8,176 nucleotides of DNA, from the NCBI GenBank assembly GCA_017626625.1, contig JAGAIK010000027.1, positions 1 through 8,176 on the forward strand, in the 5' to 3' direction. Position numbers and translations under genes: made by a program. Positions within the stretch are counted from its first letter, which is position 1. Every line of letters begins with the position of its first letter. Below, in pieces: positions 1 to 6,684 of this stretch. Source of the DNA: Roseburia sp. (GTDB lineage Bacteria > Bacillota > Clostridia > Lachnospirales > Lachnospiraceae). The notes under the pieces were generated by a model that was not told the DNA's origin, ran no database searches, and worked only from the letters and a program-made list of their open reading frames with translations.

Positions 1-48
1 ATCCCTGGCAGAGGTTTGCCGGACAGAATGAGACTAAATACTTAGGAT
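1..48. other. Flank downstream of the phosphorylase gene, no assignable feature
   Basis: This short edge stretch follows the stop codon of the minus-strand phosphorylase gene. All three plus-strand frames are open for at least a few codons from base 1, so the tail of a convergent gene could be present, but nothing is recognisable. A small stem (GGCA at 7-10 with TGCC at 17-20, extended by two weaker pairs) is visible. It has no T-tract within the window, so it is not called a terminator. Confidence 0.4.
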
Positions 49-2493
49 TTACCCCATTACAGCTTCAACATACACATCTTTTTTGTCCGTCACCACCGGA
101 ATGGTATTTCCTTCAACGGAAACACCGTCCACCGTCAGGGAGACAACACCCTTCTGTACGTGGTTCGGATTCTTCACGGTAATGTGGTAGCTGACGCCGC
201 GGAAATCACGTTTTGCAGTAAATCCGTCTAAGGTATCGGGAATACAGGGGTCTACCGTCAGACCGTCATAATCCGGGCGGATACCCAGGATAAACTGGGA
301 TACGTCTAAGAAGGTCCAAGCAGCCGTTCCGGTGAGCCAACTGTTTTTCGCCTCGCCAAAATTAGGAGCGTCCTTTCCTGCAATCATCTGGGAATAGACA
401 TAAGGCTCGGTGCGGTGGATTTCGCTGATATCCTCTATGTAGGCAGGACAGGTTCTCGTATACACCTGCCATGCCCGGTTGCCCCGTCCCACAACCGTCT
501 CTGCAATGGAAATCCAGGGGTTGTTGTGGCAGAAGATACCGCCGTTTTCCTTATATCCGGGCGGATAGGAGGAAATCTCGCCAAGCTCCACATGGTATTT
601 GTGGTAAGGAGGCTGCAGCAGCACGATACCGTATTCGGTGTCTAAGTATTTTTCTACGGATTCCATTGCCTTTAAACAATGTCCCTCTTCTAAGCCGATT
701 TCTGCCATAACACAGAAGCCCTGGGGCTCGATGAAGATTTTTCCGTCCTCGCATTCTTTGGAGCCGATTTTGTTTTTGTAGTGGTCGTAGGCGCGTAAGA
801 ACCATTCGCCGTCCCGTCCGGCTTCAAGGACGGTTTTCTCCATGTCGGCAATGGCTTTCTCTGCCAGTTCTGCCTCTTCTGTGAGCCCTCTGTGGCGGCA
901 GATAGCGGCGTAGTCTTTTCCGTAGCGGACAAACATTCCGGCGATAAATACGGATTCTGCGTTAGGTCCTTCCGAAGGTCCAAAGGTCTGGAAAGATTCT
1001 CCCGGCTCTGTGGAGAAGCAGTTTAAGTTCAGACAGTCGTTCCAGTCGGCACGCCCGATAAGCGGCAGACCGTGAGGTCCTAAATGCTCTAACGTATAAT
1101 GGAAGGAACGTCTTAAGTGCTCCATGAAGTCGGTTGCCTTGGAGGTGTCGCTGTCATAAGGTGTCATTTCGTCTAAAATCGTATAGTCTCCGGTCTCCTT
1201 AATGTAAGCGGCAGCTCCGGCAATGAGCCACAGCGGGTCATCGTTGAAACCGCTTCCGATGTCGGAATTTCCCTTTTTGGTCAGGGGCTGGTACTGGTGG
1301 TAAGCGCTGCCGTCCTCAAACTGGGTGGCTGCGATATCTAAAATACGCTCCCTTGCACGGTCGGGAATCAGGTGTACGAAGCCTAACAAATCCTGGCAGG
1401 AATCCCGGAAGCCCATGCCCCGTCCGATTCCGGATTCAAAATAAGAAGCGGAACGACTCATGTTAAAGGTAACCATACACTGATACTCGTGCCAAACATT
1501 GACCATGCGGTCTAGTTTTTCCTCGCTGGAGGAAACGGTAAAGTGGGATAACAGGGCATCCCAGTATTCCTTTAATTTTGCTAAAGCGGCATCCGCTTTT
1601 TCCGTGGTGTCAAACTGCGCAAGCAGCGCATTGGCGGGAGCACGGTTAATCACGTTGTCCTCTGCAGGACCGACCCATTTTTCCTCCACCGGATTCTCCA
1701 CGTAGGCAAGAACAAAGACAAAGGTCTTGCTCTCCCCCGGAGCTAAGGTGACAGATAAGTGGTGGGAACCTACAGGAGCCCATCCGCTGGCAACGGAGTT
1801 TTTGGAAGTGCCTGTCACAACCACTTCCGGAGCGGAATTTTCGCCGTAAGCTCCTAAGAAGGCATCCCGGTCGGTATCGAAGCCTGCCACCGGGGCATTT
1901 ACTGCATAAACAGCATAGTGGTTTCTGCGCTCTCTGTATTCGGTCTTGTGGTAAATGGCGGAACCGTGGATTTCCACCTCTCCGGTGGAGAAATTCCGCT
2001 GGAAGTTCGTCATATCGTCCATGGCGTTCCAGAGACAGAACTCTACATAGGAAAAGACGGAAAACTGTTTTTCTGCGGTTCCGTTGTTGGTGAGGGTCAG
2101 CTTGTTGACCTCACAGCTATAGCCCACCGGAACAAATGCCGTCAATTCTGCGGAAAGAGCGTTTTTACTTCCATTGAAAACGGAGTAGCCCATGCCGTGA
2201 CGGCAGCTATAGCTGTCCAGTTCCGTTTTCGTAGGCATCCAGCCCGGATTCCATATGGTATCGCCCTCTTTAATGTAATAGTAGTGACCGTTGCTGTCAT
2301 AAGGAACATTGTTGTAACGATACCTGGTGAGGCGGAGCAGCTTTGCGTCTTTATAGAAGCTATAGCCTCCGCAGGTGTTAGAAACCAGGGAGAAGAAATC
2401 CTCCGAGCCAAGATAGTTAATCCATGGCAGCGGGGTCTTTGGGGAAGTGATGACATATTTTTTGTTTGCGTCATCAAAATAGCCGAATTTCAT
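49..2493 (-). CDS. cbp: Cellobiose phosphorylase (GH94)
   Basis: An 814-residue cytoplasmic enzyme of glycoside hydrolase family 94 that splits cellobiose with inorganic phosphate into alpha-glucose 1-phosphate and glucose (EC 2.4.1.20). The N-terminus ([16 protein letters not shown], then PWINYLG) and the stretch [20 protein letters not shown] match clostridial cellobiose phosphorylases as I know them. Visible active-site features are the sugar-binding block [13 protein letters not shown] (about 353-365, with R358 and D364), DWND at 483-486 whose last Asp is the expected general acid, GYKENGG around E649, CHNNPW after it, and the phosphate-binding TGT at 721-723. The length fits cellobiose phosphorylase (about 810) and is too short for typical cellodextrin phosphorylases (about 980). 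The frame is open 30 codons further upstream to 2583, but only the ATG at 2493 has a ribosome binding site and matches the family N-terminus. The gene is divergent from the LacI regulator and transporter, which suggests they supply its substrate and control. Related GH94 specificities cannot be fully excluded. Confidence 0.95.
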   Translation of the reverse strand: MKFGYFDDANKKYVITSPKTPLPWINYLGSEDFFSLVSNTCGGYSFYKDAKLLRLTRYRYNNVPYDSNGHYYYIKEGDTIWNPGWMPTKTELDSYSCRHGMGYSVFNGSKNALSAELTAFVPVGYSCEVNKLTLTNNGTAEKQFSVFSYVEFCLWNAMDDMTNFQRNFSTGEVEIHGSAIYHKTEYRERRNHYAVYAVNAPVAGFDTDRDAFLGAYGENSAPEVVVTGTSKNSVASGWAPVGSHHLSVTLAPGESKTFVFVLAYVENPVEEKWVGPAEDNVINRAPANALLAQFDTTEKADAALAKLKEYWDALLSHFTVSSSEEKLDRMVNVWHEYQCMVTFNMSRSASYFESGIGRGMGFRDSCQDLLGFVHLIPDRARERILDIAATQFEDGSAYHQYQPLTKKGNSDIGSGFNDDPLWLIAGAAAYIKETGDYTILDEMTPYDSDTSKATDFMEHLRRSFHYTLEHLGPHGLPLIGRADWNDCLNLNCFSTEPGESFQTFGPSEGPNAESVFIAGMFVRYGKDYAAICRHRGLTEEAELAEKAIADMEKTVLEAGRDGEWFLRAYDHYKNKIGSKECEDGKIFIEPQGFCVMAEIGLEEGHCLKAMESVEKYLDTEYGIVLLQPPYHKYHVELGEISSYPPGYKENGGIFCHNNPWISIAETVVGRGNRAWQVYTRTCPAYIEDISEIHRTEPYVYSQMIAGKDAPNFGEAKNSWLTGTAAWTFLDVSQFILGIRPDYDGLTVDPCIPDTLDGFTAKRDFRGVSYHITVKNPNHVQKGVVSLTVDGVSVEGNTIPVVTDKKDVYVEAVMG

Positions 2494-2500
2494 AAATAAA

Positions 2501-2506
2501 TCCTCC
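2501..2506 (-). promoter_or_regulatory. Ribosome binding site fixing the phosphorylase start
   Basis: On the minus strand GGAGGA ends seven bases before the ATG at 2493. The longer in-frame start at 2583 is preceded only by an A/T-rich run with no such site. Using that start would also place the operator at 2535-2551 inside the coding sequence. Confidence 0.9.
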
Positions 2507-2534
2507 ATATCAAACGTAGTAGTCAACGTAACGT

Positions 2535-2551
2535 TATCGAAAACGATTAAG
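2535..2551 (+). promoter_or_regulatory. LacI-type operator O1 (phosphorylase side)
   Basis: TATCGAAAACGATTAAG, an imperfect dyad (TTATCG / CGATTA arms around AAAA, 2534-2549). It matches two other copies at 2705 and 2865 in the same orientation; the three share the pattern WTACGAAAACGWWTAAG with few deviations. It lies about 14-30 bases after the predicted start of phosphorylase transcription, where a bound repressor would block elongation. Assignment to the adjacent LacI protein is inferred from position and site type. Confidence 0.75.
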
Positions 2552-2570
2552 TTGAAAATTTCTGATTCAA

Positions 2571-2599
2571 AGTATATCTTCATAAAAAGAAAAAATCAA
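2571..2599 (-). promoter_or_regulatory. Promoter of the phosphorylase gene
   Basis: On the minus strand a -35 TTGATT (2594-2599) is followed after exactly 17 bases by a -10 TATACT (2571-2576), a good sigma-A match. The predicted transcript starts near 2564 and leaves a leader of about 70 bases that contains operator O1. Confidence 0.7.
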
Positions 2600-2704
2600 T
2601 AGAAAACATTGAAAAAACAGGTAAACTGGCAGAATAGACAAAAAAGGGAATAAAATATGGAACAAAGTTACAAAAGGAAAAACCAGGGAAAAATGTGGGG
2701 ATAA

Positions 2705-2721
2705 ATACGAAAACGTATAAG
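2705..2721 (+). promoter_or_regulatory. LacI-type operator O2 (central)
   Basis: ATACGAAAACGTATAAG. Its core is a perfect dyad, ATACG-AAAA-CGTAT, at 2705-2718. It sits between the two promoters, its centre 170 bp from O1 and 160 bp from O3, and so could act as an auxiliary site for looping. A weak minus-strand promoter-like pair (TAGACA at 2735-2740, TATACG at 2714-2719, 15-base spacer) overlaps it but is poor. Confidence 0.7.
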
Positions 2722-2831
2722 AAATGAAAATCGATGTCTAATTATTAAGGTAAAAACACTAATATTCTATGCAAAAATGCACAAAAATAACTGTAAAAAA
2801 GTGTGAAACACGACGAAAAGATAAAAATGGG

Positions 2832-2860
2832 TTGCATTTCCTGCAAGAATGGAATATGAT
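2832..2860 (+). promoter_or_regulatory. Promoter of the lacI-family gene and probably the transporter operon
   Basis: A -35 TTGCAT (2832-2837) and a -10 TATGAT (2855-2860) are separated by exactly 17 bases. The predicted start is near 2867, inside operator O3, so the regulator is probably autoregulated. No comparably good promoter is visible between the regulator and the binding-protein gene, so this one may drive the whole plus-strand operon. Confidence 0.7.
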
Positions 2861-2864
2861 AAGA

Positions 2865-2881
2865 GTACGAAAACGATTAAG
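2865..2881 (+). promoter_or_regulatory. LacI-type operator O3 (regulator side)
   Basis: GTACGAAAACGATTAAG, sharing the last 14 bases of its 17 with O1 (except none differing after the CG) and the CGAAAACG core with O2. It covers the predicted transcription start of the lacI-family gene, a standard place for repression. A degenerate fourth copy in the opposite orientation (core TGTTTTCG at 2909-2916) lies 41 bp further on, close to the ribosome binding site. Confidence 0.75.
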
Positions 2882-2934
2882 CAATAACAAAACATATTGT
2901 TTTCAAATTGTTTTCGAAACAGCAGGAGGTTCGA

Positions 2935-3951
2935 ATGGTATCTTTAAAGACGATAGCGGAAAAATGTGGAGTGTCCACTGCTACCGTAAGCAAGGCATTG
3001 AATGACCAGAAGGATATCAGCGAAGAGACAAAGAGACGTGTACGAAAGACAGCAGAAGCCCTTGGGTATTTTCCCAATGCGGCGGCAAGGGCATTAAAAA
3101 CCAACCGTTCCTATAATATAGGAGTTCTTTTCGAAGAAGAGGCGGGGAGAGGTTTGACCCACGAATATTTTTCCGGCGTTTTAAACGGTTTAAAGGTAGA
3201 GGCGGAAAAGTTAGGATATGATATCACTTTTATCAATACCTGCCTTGAAAAACGCAAGATGTCCTATTATGAACATTGCAGATACCGGAATTTTGAGGGA
3301 GTGGCGATTGTCTGTGCCGATTACAGCGACCCCGATGTCTTAGAACTGATGAACGGAGATTTGCCGGTAGTCACCATTGACTATATCCATCATAATTGTA
3401 CGGCGGTATGCTCTAATAACATTCAGGGAATCGAAAGCCTTGTGAAATATATCTACGGGCAGGGACATCGGAAAATTGCATACATACACGGGCAGGACAG
3501 CTCTTATGTCACAAAGGACCGTCTGGCAAGTTTTTACCGCACCACAGATGAGCTTGGACTTAAGATACCGGAGGAATATATCCGGTCGGCGGAGTACTTA
3601 GAGACGAAGGAGGCGGCGAGGCAGACGAAAGAACTGCTGAATTTGGAAGAACCGCCCACCTGCATTATCTATCCCGATGATACCTCTCTGATTGGAGGAA
3701 GAAATGTTATCACCGAGCTTGGGCTTAAGATACCGGAGGACATTTCCGTTGCAGGTTACGACGGCACGAGAATATCGCAGTTGCTGCATCCGAAACTTGC
3801 CACCATAAAACAGGACGCGGAGTTAATCGGCAGCGAAGCGGCAAAACGATTAATCAGCGCCATTGAAAAACCGAGAACAACTCTCGTTGAGAGAGTCGTT
3901 ATAGAAGGAACTTTAATACCGGGACAGTCCGTTGGAACTATCGAAAATTAA
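2935..3951 (+). CDS. LacI/GalR-family transcriptional regulator
   Basis: A 338-residue DNA-binding regulator, normal length for the family. Residues 4-23 (LKTIAEKCGVSTATVSKALN) form the helix-turn-helix, with the recognition helix around STATVSKAL. The hinge helix carries AARAL at about 50-54. From about residue 60 (YNIGVLFEE) to the end is the periplasmic-binding-protein-like effector domain, including the usual DISVAGYDG segment near the C-terminus. The ATG at 2935 is chosen because AGGAGG (2924-2929) lies five bases before it and the family starts directly before the HTH; a TTG at 2908 in the same frame would add nine residues and lacks such a site. It is divergent from the phosphorylase gene and upstream of the transporter genes, and three operator-like sites lie between. 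It is therefore probably the local cellobiose-responsive repressor; the effector is inferred, not seen. Confidence 0.95.
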   Translation: MVSLKTIAEKCGVSTATVSKALNDQKDISEETKRRVRKTAEALGYFPNAAARALKTNRSYNIGVLFEEEAGRGLTHEYFSGVLNGLKVEAEKLGYDITFINTCLEKRKMSYYEHCRYRNFEGVAIVCADYSDPDVLELMNGDLPVVTIDYIHHNCTAVCSNNIQGIESLVKYIYGQGHRKIAYIHGQDSSYVTKDRLASFYRTTDELGLKIPEEYIRSAEYLETKEAARQTKELLNLEEPPTCIIYPDDTSLIGGRNVITELGLKIPEDISVAGYDGTRISQLLHPKLATIKQDAELIGSEAAKRLISAIEKPRTTLVERVVIEGTLIPGQSVGTIEN

Positions 3952-3954
3952 GAT

Positions 3955-3979
3955 ATGCCGGCATTTTTGCAGAAATGCC
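3955..3979 (+). other. Stem-loop between regulator and binding-protein genes
   Basis: GGCATTT (3960-3966) and AAATGCC (3973-3979) form a 7-bp stem with a 6-base loop. It competes with a perfect 10-base palindrome ATGCCGGCAT at 3955-3964. No T-tract follows, so this is not a classical terminator. It could be a partial attenuator or processing site separating low regulator from high binding-protein expression. The rest of the 96-bp gap shows no convincing promoter: a TATGAT at 4024-4029 has no -35 and is too close to the ribosome binding site. Confidence 0.45.
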
Positions 3980-4047
3980 CTGGACGGGACCGTAAGTTTC
4001 CTGAAAACCAAAAACAAAAAACCTATGATTAAGGAGGAGGGTTTTCT

Positions 4048-5493
4048 ATGAAAAAGAAAATCGTAAGCGCATTATTATGTGCAGCAATGACAGCAACCAT
4101 GATAGCAGGATGCGGCAATAACGCAGGAGCATCCACAAACGCAGGCACTGGAAATGCAGGTACCACAGACGCAGGCACCGCAGATGCAGATACAGCAGAC
4201 GCAGCCGGAACAGAAACCGCAGATGCCGGGAGCGATACCACGGCAGCTGCAGGAGACGAAGGAAAAGTGTTAAATATCTACTGCTGGAATGAAGAGTTCA
4301 AATCCCGTATCACAGACCACTATCCGGGATATACCAAGGTGGACGCTACCTCAGGAACCATCGGTGACGTTACGGTAAAATGGAACATTACTCCGAATGA
4401 TGACAACGCATATCAGAACAATCTGGACGCTACCTTGTTAAAACAGGCGGATGCGGCAGCAGATGACAAGATTGACCTCTTCTTAGTAGAGGCTGACTAC
4501 GCATTAAAATATGTAGATACCGATTACGCAATGCCGGTAGCTGACCTTGGCATTACAGACGCTGATTTGGCAAACCAGTATCAGTATACAAAAGATATTG
4601 TTACCGATTCTAACGGCGTATTAAAGGGTGTTTCATGGCAGGGCTGTCCGGGCGTCTTATTCTATAACCGGGAAGCTGCAAAAGAAGTACTTGGTTCCGA
4701 TGACCCGGCAACCGTGCAGGAAGCGGTAAAGGACTGGGATACCTTTAATGAGACAGCAAAAACCTTAAAAGATGCAGGTTATTCCATCGTATCTTCTGTC
4801 AATGATACCTACCGTGTATACTCTAACAACGTAACCTCTAAATGGGTAGTTGACGGAAAAATCAATATTGATGAAAATATTATGAACTGGGTCAATGACT
4901 CGAAAGAATTAGTAGATGCAGGCGAGACCGGAACACACGATTTGTGGAGCGACGACTGGAGCGCAGGTTTCTATCCGGAAGGAAAAGTATTTGCTTACTT
5001 CGGACCTGCATGGTTGGTAAACTTCAGTATGGCAGCAGATACCGAGGGAAGTATCGGCAACGCAGGCGGCTGGGGAGCAACCGAAGGACCTCAGGGCTTC
5101 TTCTGGGGCGGTACGTGGATTTGTGCAGCAGCAGGGACAGATAACGCAGGTCTTGTAAAAGATATTATGCTTCAGATGACCACCAACGAAGATATTATGA
5201 AAGAAATCGTTGTAAAGGATGATGATTTTGTAAACAACAAGAACGTAATGGAAACCATGGCAGAGGACACCAAATATTCCAGCAAGATTTTAGGCGGACA
5301 GAACCCGCTTGCCATGTACTGCGCAGGTGTGGAAAGCCTTGATTTAAGCAACTTATCTCCGTATGACCAGGGCTGTAACGAAGAGTTCCAGAAAGCAATG
5401 AAGAATTATTTCCAGGGAAATGCAACTTTAGATGAAGCATTGGAGTTATTCTACACAGCAGTACTTGAGAAATATCCCGAATTATCACGTTAG
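4048..5493 (+). CDS. Sugar ABC transporter substrate-binding lipoprotein
   Basis: A 481-residue extracellular solute-binding protein of the CUT1 type, anchored in the membrane by lipid. The signal peptide has a KKK n-region, a hydrophobic core and the lipobox IAGC, with the modified cysteine at 22. Residues 23-72 are a low-complexity Ala/Thr/Gly/Asp/Asn linker with a pentapeptide repeat. The binding domain starts at VLNIYCW (about 74) and contains many aromatic residues typical of oligosaccharide binding (for example WQGCPGVLFYNR, YFGPAWLVNF, GGWGATEGPQGFFWGGTW). A strong AAGGAGGAGG ribosome binding site lies at 4031-4040. The two permease genes follow after a structured 280-bp gap. Cellobiose or cellodextrins are the likely ligand because of the divergent cellobiose phosphorylase; the sequence alone does not prove the ligand. 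Confidence 0.93.
   Translation: MKKKIVSALLCAAMTATMIAGCGNNAGASTNAGTGNAGTTDAGTADADTADAAGTETADAGSDTTAAAGDEGKVLNIYCWNEEFKSRITDHYPGYTKVDATSGTIGDVTVKWNITPNDDNAYQNNLDATLLKQADAAADDKIDLFLVEADYALKYVDTDYAMPVADLGITDADLANQYQYTKDIVTDSNGVLKGVSWQGCPGVLFYNREAAKEVLGSDDPATVQEAVKDWDTFNETAKTLKDAGYSIVSSVNDTYRVYSNNVTSKWVVDGKINIDENIMNWVNDSKELVDAGETGTHDLWSDDWSAGFYPEGKVFAYFGPAWLVNFSMAADTEGSIGNAGGWGATEGPQGFFWGGTWICAAAGTDNAGLVKDIMLQMTTNEDIMKEIVVKDDDFVNNKNVMETMAEDTKYSSKILGGQNPLAMYCAGVESLDLSNLSPYDQGCNEEFQKAMKNYFQGNATLDEALELFYTAVLEKYPELSR
4138..4212 (+). repeat. 15-bp tandem repeat coding a pentapeptide linker
   Basis: Inside the lipoprotein gene, residues 31-55 read as five units: NAGTG, NAGTT, DAGTA, DADTA, DAAGT. The DNA units start at 4138, 4153, 4168, 4183 and 4198. 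The first three contain GCAGGYAC at exactly 15-bp spacing (4141, 4156, 4171). The repeat lies in the flexible tether between lipid anchor and binding domain, where in-frame changes of copy number would only alter tether length. Confidence 0.8.
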
Positions 5494-5506
5494 CGGATAA
5501 CAAAAG

Positions 5507-5529
5507 CAGGGGCGGAAATTCTGCCGCTG
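5507..5529 (+). other. Stem-loop H1 just after the binding-protein stop codon
   Basis: CAGGGGCGG (5507-5515) pairs with CTGCCGCTG (5521-5529) around the loop AAATT, with one G-G mismatch and one G-U pair. It begins 14 bases after the stop codon and is not followed by a T-tract, so it resembles a 3'-end stabiliser rather than a terminator. Confidence 0.6.
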
Positions 5530-5557
5530 ATACAGGGAACCGGATGATACATAACAG

Positions 5558-5598
5558 ACGATTTTGCACTCCGCTGGAGAAGGCGGGTGCAAAGTCGT
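5558..5598 (+). other. Stem-loop H2, about 16 bp
   Basis: The 5' arm 5558-5574 pairs with the 3' arm 5583-5598, with one bulged T at 5570 and one G-U pair, leaving the 8-base loop TGGAGAAG. The sequence after it (TATTGCAGAG) has no T-run, which argues against intrinsic termination. This is the strongest hairpin in the window and a candidate mRNA decay block or processing site. Confidence 0.75.
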
Positions 5599-5664
5599 AT
5601 TGCAGAGTGACGATATATCCGGCACTGTTTAGCGAAAAAGGAACATGTCGGTACACCAGTGAAA

Positions 5665-5724
5665 TACAGAATTGGCAGCAAGGTTTATGGCAGCAGGAGA
5701 ATGAAGATTGCTGCGAATTCTGTA
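5665..5724 (+). other. Stem-loop H3, 9 + 7 bp with an internal repeat
   Basis: TACAGAATT (5665-5673) pairs with AATTCTGTA (5716-5724). After a single G-G mismatch, GCAGCAA (5675-5681) pairs with TTGCTGC (5708-5714). The 26-base loop carries a second GGCAGCA (5689-5695) that could pair with the same TGCTGC arm and give an alternative fold. It ends about 37 bases before the permease ribosome binding site. Confidence 0.7.
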
Positions 5725-5773
5725 GCAAGGAATAGGCTTCAGGTGTGGAAAAAAAGAAAAGGAGGAAGTTAAA

Positions 5774-6679
5774 ATGAAAGGAAAAGCCGTAAGGTACAAT
5801 AAATGGGGTTATATATTTTTAATGCCATTTATTATTGTTTATGTGGTATTTCAATTAATACCAATGGTAACAACGATTTACAACAGTTTCTTTGAGAATT
5901 ATATGTCGGGACTGAACCAGATTGGACCGAACTTCGTGGGGTTTGATAATTATGTCAGTTTGTTCAGCTCCGGAGACATCTGGATTTACGCAAAAAATAC
6001 CATGATTTTGTGGATTATGTGTTTTATTCCCCAGATACTGTTATCTCTGCTGTTGGGTGCGTGGTTCTCGGACGTGCGGCTGAAATTAAAGGGCGCAAGA
6101 TTTTTTAAGACCGTGATTTATCTGCCGAACTTGATTATGGCGTCTGCGTTCTCCATGCTGTTCTTTACGCTGTTTTCCGACGGCGGTCCCATCAACTCTA
6201 TCCTGATGCAGATTGGCATTATTGATACGCCCTACAAGTTTTTGTCTAATGTGGGAAGTACCAGAGGGCTGATTGCATTTATGAACTGCCTGATGTGGTT
6301 TGGAAATACCACCATTCTTCTGATGGCGGGCATGATGGGAATTGATACCTCACTTTTTGAGGCTGCGGAGGTGGACGGAGCGACTTCCACACAGGTATTT
6401 TTCCAGATTACCCTGCCGCTGCTTCGCCCGATTTTAGTATATGTCATGATTACTTCCTTAATCGGTGGGTTACAGCTTTTTGATGTACCGCAGATTTTGA
6501 CAAACGGAACCGGAGACCCAATGCGTTCCACGATGACGTTGATTATGTTCCTGAATAAACATTTATATAGTAAGAACTATGGTATGGCAGGTGCGCTGTC
6601 GGTAGTGCTGTTTATTATCACGGGAATCCTCAGCCTGGTTATCTTTAAGGTGACAGGCAACGATAAGAGAAAGGGGTGA
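5774..6679 (+). CDS. Sugar ABC transporter permease, MalF type
   Basis: A 301-residue inner-membrane subunit of a binding-protein-dependent CUT1 sugar importer. Six hydrophobic spans are visible at roughly 12-34, 76-97, 113-136, 166-188, 215-236 and 270-293. The cytoplasmic EAA loop, which docks the ATPase, reads EAAEVDGATSTQVFFQITLP from residue 196. The segment WGYIFLMPFIIVYVVFQLIPM at the start is typical of MalF/UgpA-like subunits in Firmicutes, which lack the extra N-terminal spans of E. coli MalF. GGAGG at 5761-5765 lies eight bases before the ATG. It ends five bases before the next permease start and surely forms a heterodimer with it. Substrate is inferred from context as cellobiose or a cello-oligosaccharide. 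Confidence 0.95.
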   Translation: MKGKAVRYNKWGYIFLMPFIIVYVVFQLIPMVTTIYNSFFENYMSGLNQIGPNFVGFDNYVSLFSSGDIWIYAKNTMILWIMCFIPQILLSLLLGAWFSDVRLKLKGARFFKTVIYLPNLIMASAFSMLFFTLFSDGGPINSILMQIGIIDTPYKFLSNVGSTRGLIAFMNCLMWFGNTTILLMAGMMGIDTSLFEAAEVDGATSTQVFFQITLPLLRPILVYVMITSLIGGLQLFDVPQILTNGTGDPMRSTMTLIMFLNKHLYSKNYGMAGALSVVLFIITGILSLVIFKVTGNDKRKG

Positions 6680-6684
6680 TTGGT

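Larger units (their letters stand above)
5494..5773 (+). other. 280-bp structured intergenic region, no gene
   Basis: This gap between the binding-protein and permease genes contains three stem-loops, listed separately. A 63-codon open frame (5544-5735) lacks a clear ribosome binding site, is unusually cysteine-rich and merely runs through the hairpins, so it is not called. No good promoter is seen before the permease. The region is best read as transcribed spacer that sets the ratio of binding protein to permease. Confidence 0.65.

Noticed and set aside
1918..2499. Plus-strand open frame of 193 codons opposite the phosphorylase gene
   Set aside because: It is antisense to a strongly conserved GH94 sequence, has no ribosome binding site and no recognisable domain.
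2494..2583. Thirty-codon N-terminal extension of the phosphorylase
   Set aside because: It has no ribosome binding site, does not look like the family N-terminus and would put operator O1 in coding sequence.
2535..2881. The three sites as CcpA cre elements
   Set aside because: They share GAAAACG with cre sequences but the second half does not fit the cre pattern, and a dedicated LacI gene is adjacent.
4024..4029. TATGAT as a -10 for the binding-protein gene
   Set aside because: No -35 at a suitable distance, and the start site would fall within the ribosome binding site.
5558..5598. H2 as an intrinsic terminator
   Set aside because: The stem is strong, but no T-run follows and essential permease genes lie downstream.
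5544..5735. 63-codon plus-strand frame between binding-protein and permease genes
   Set aside because: It lacks a clear ribosome binding site, is cysteine-rich without pattern and its bases are explained by hairpins H2 and H3.
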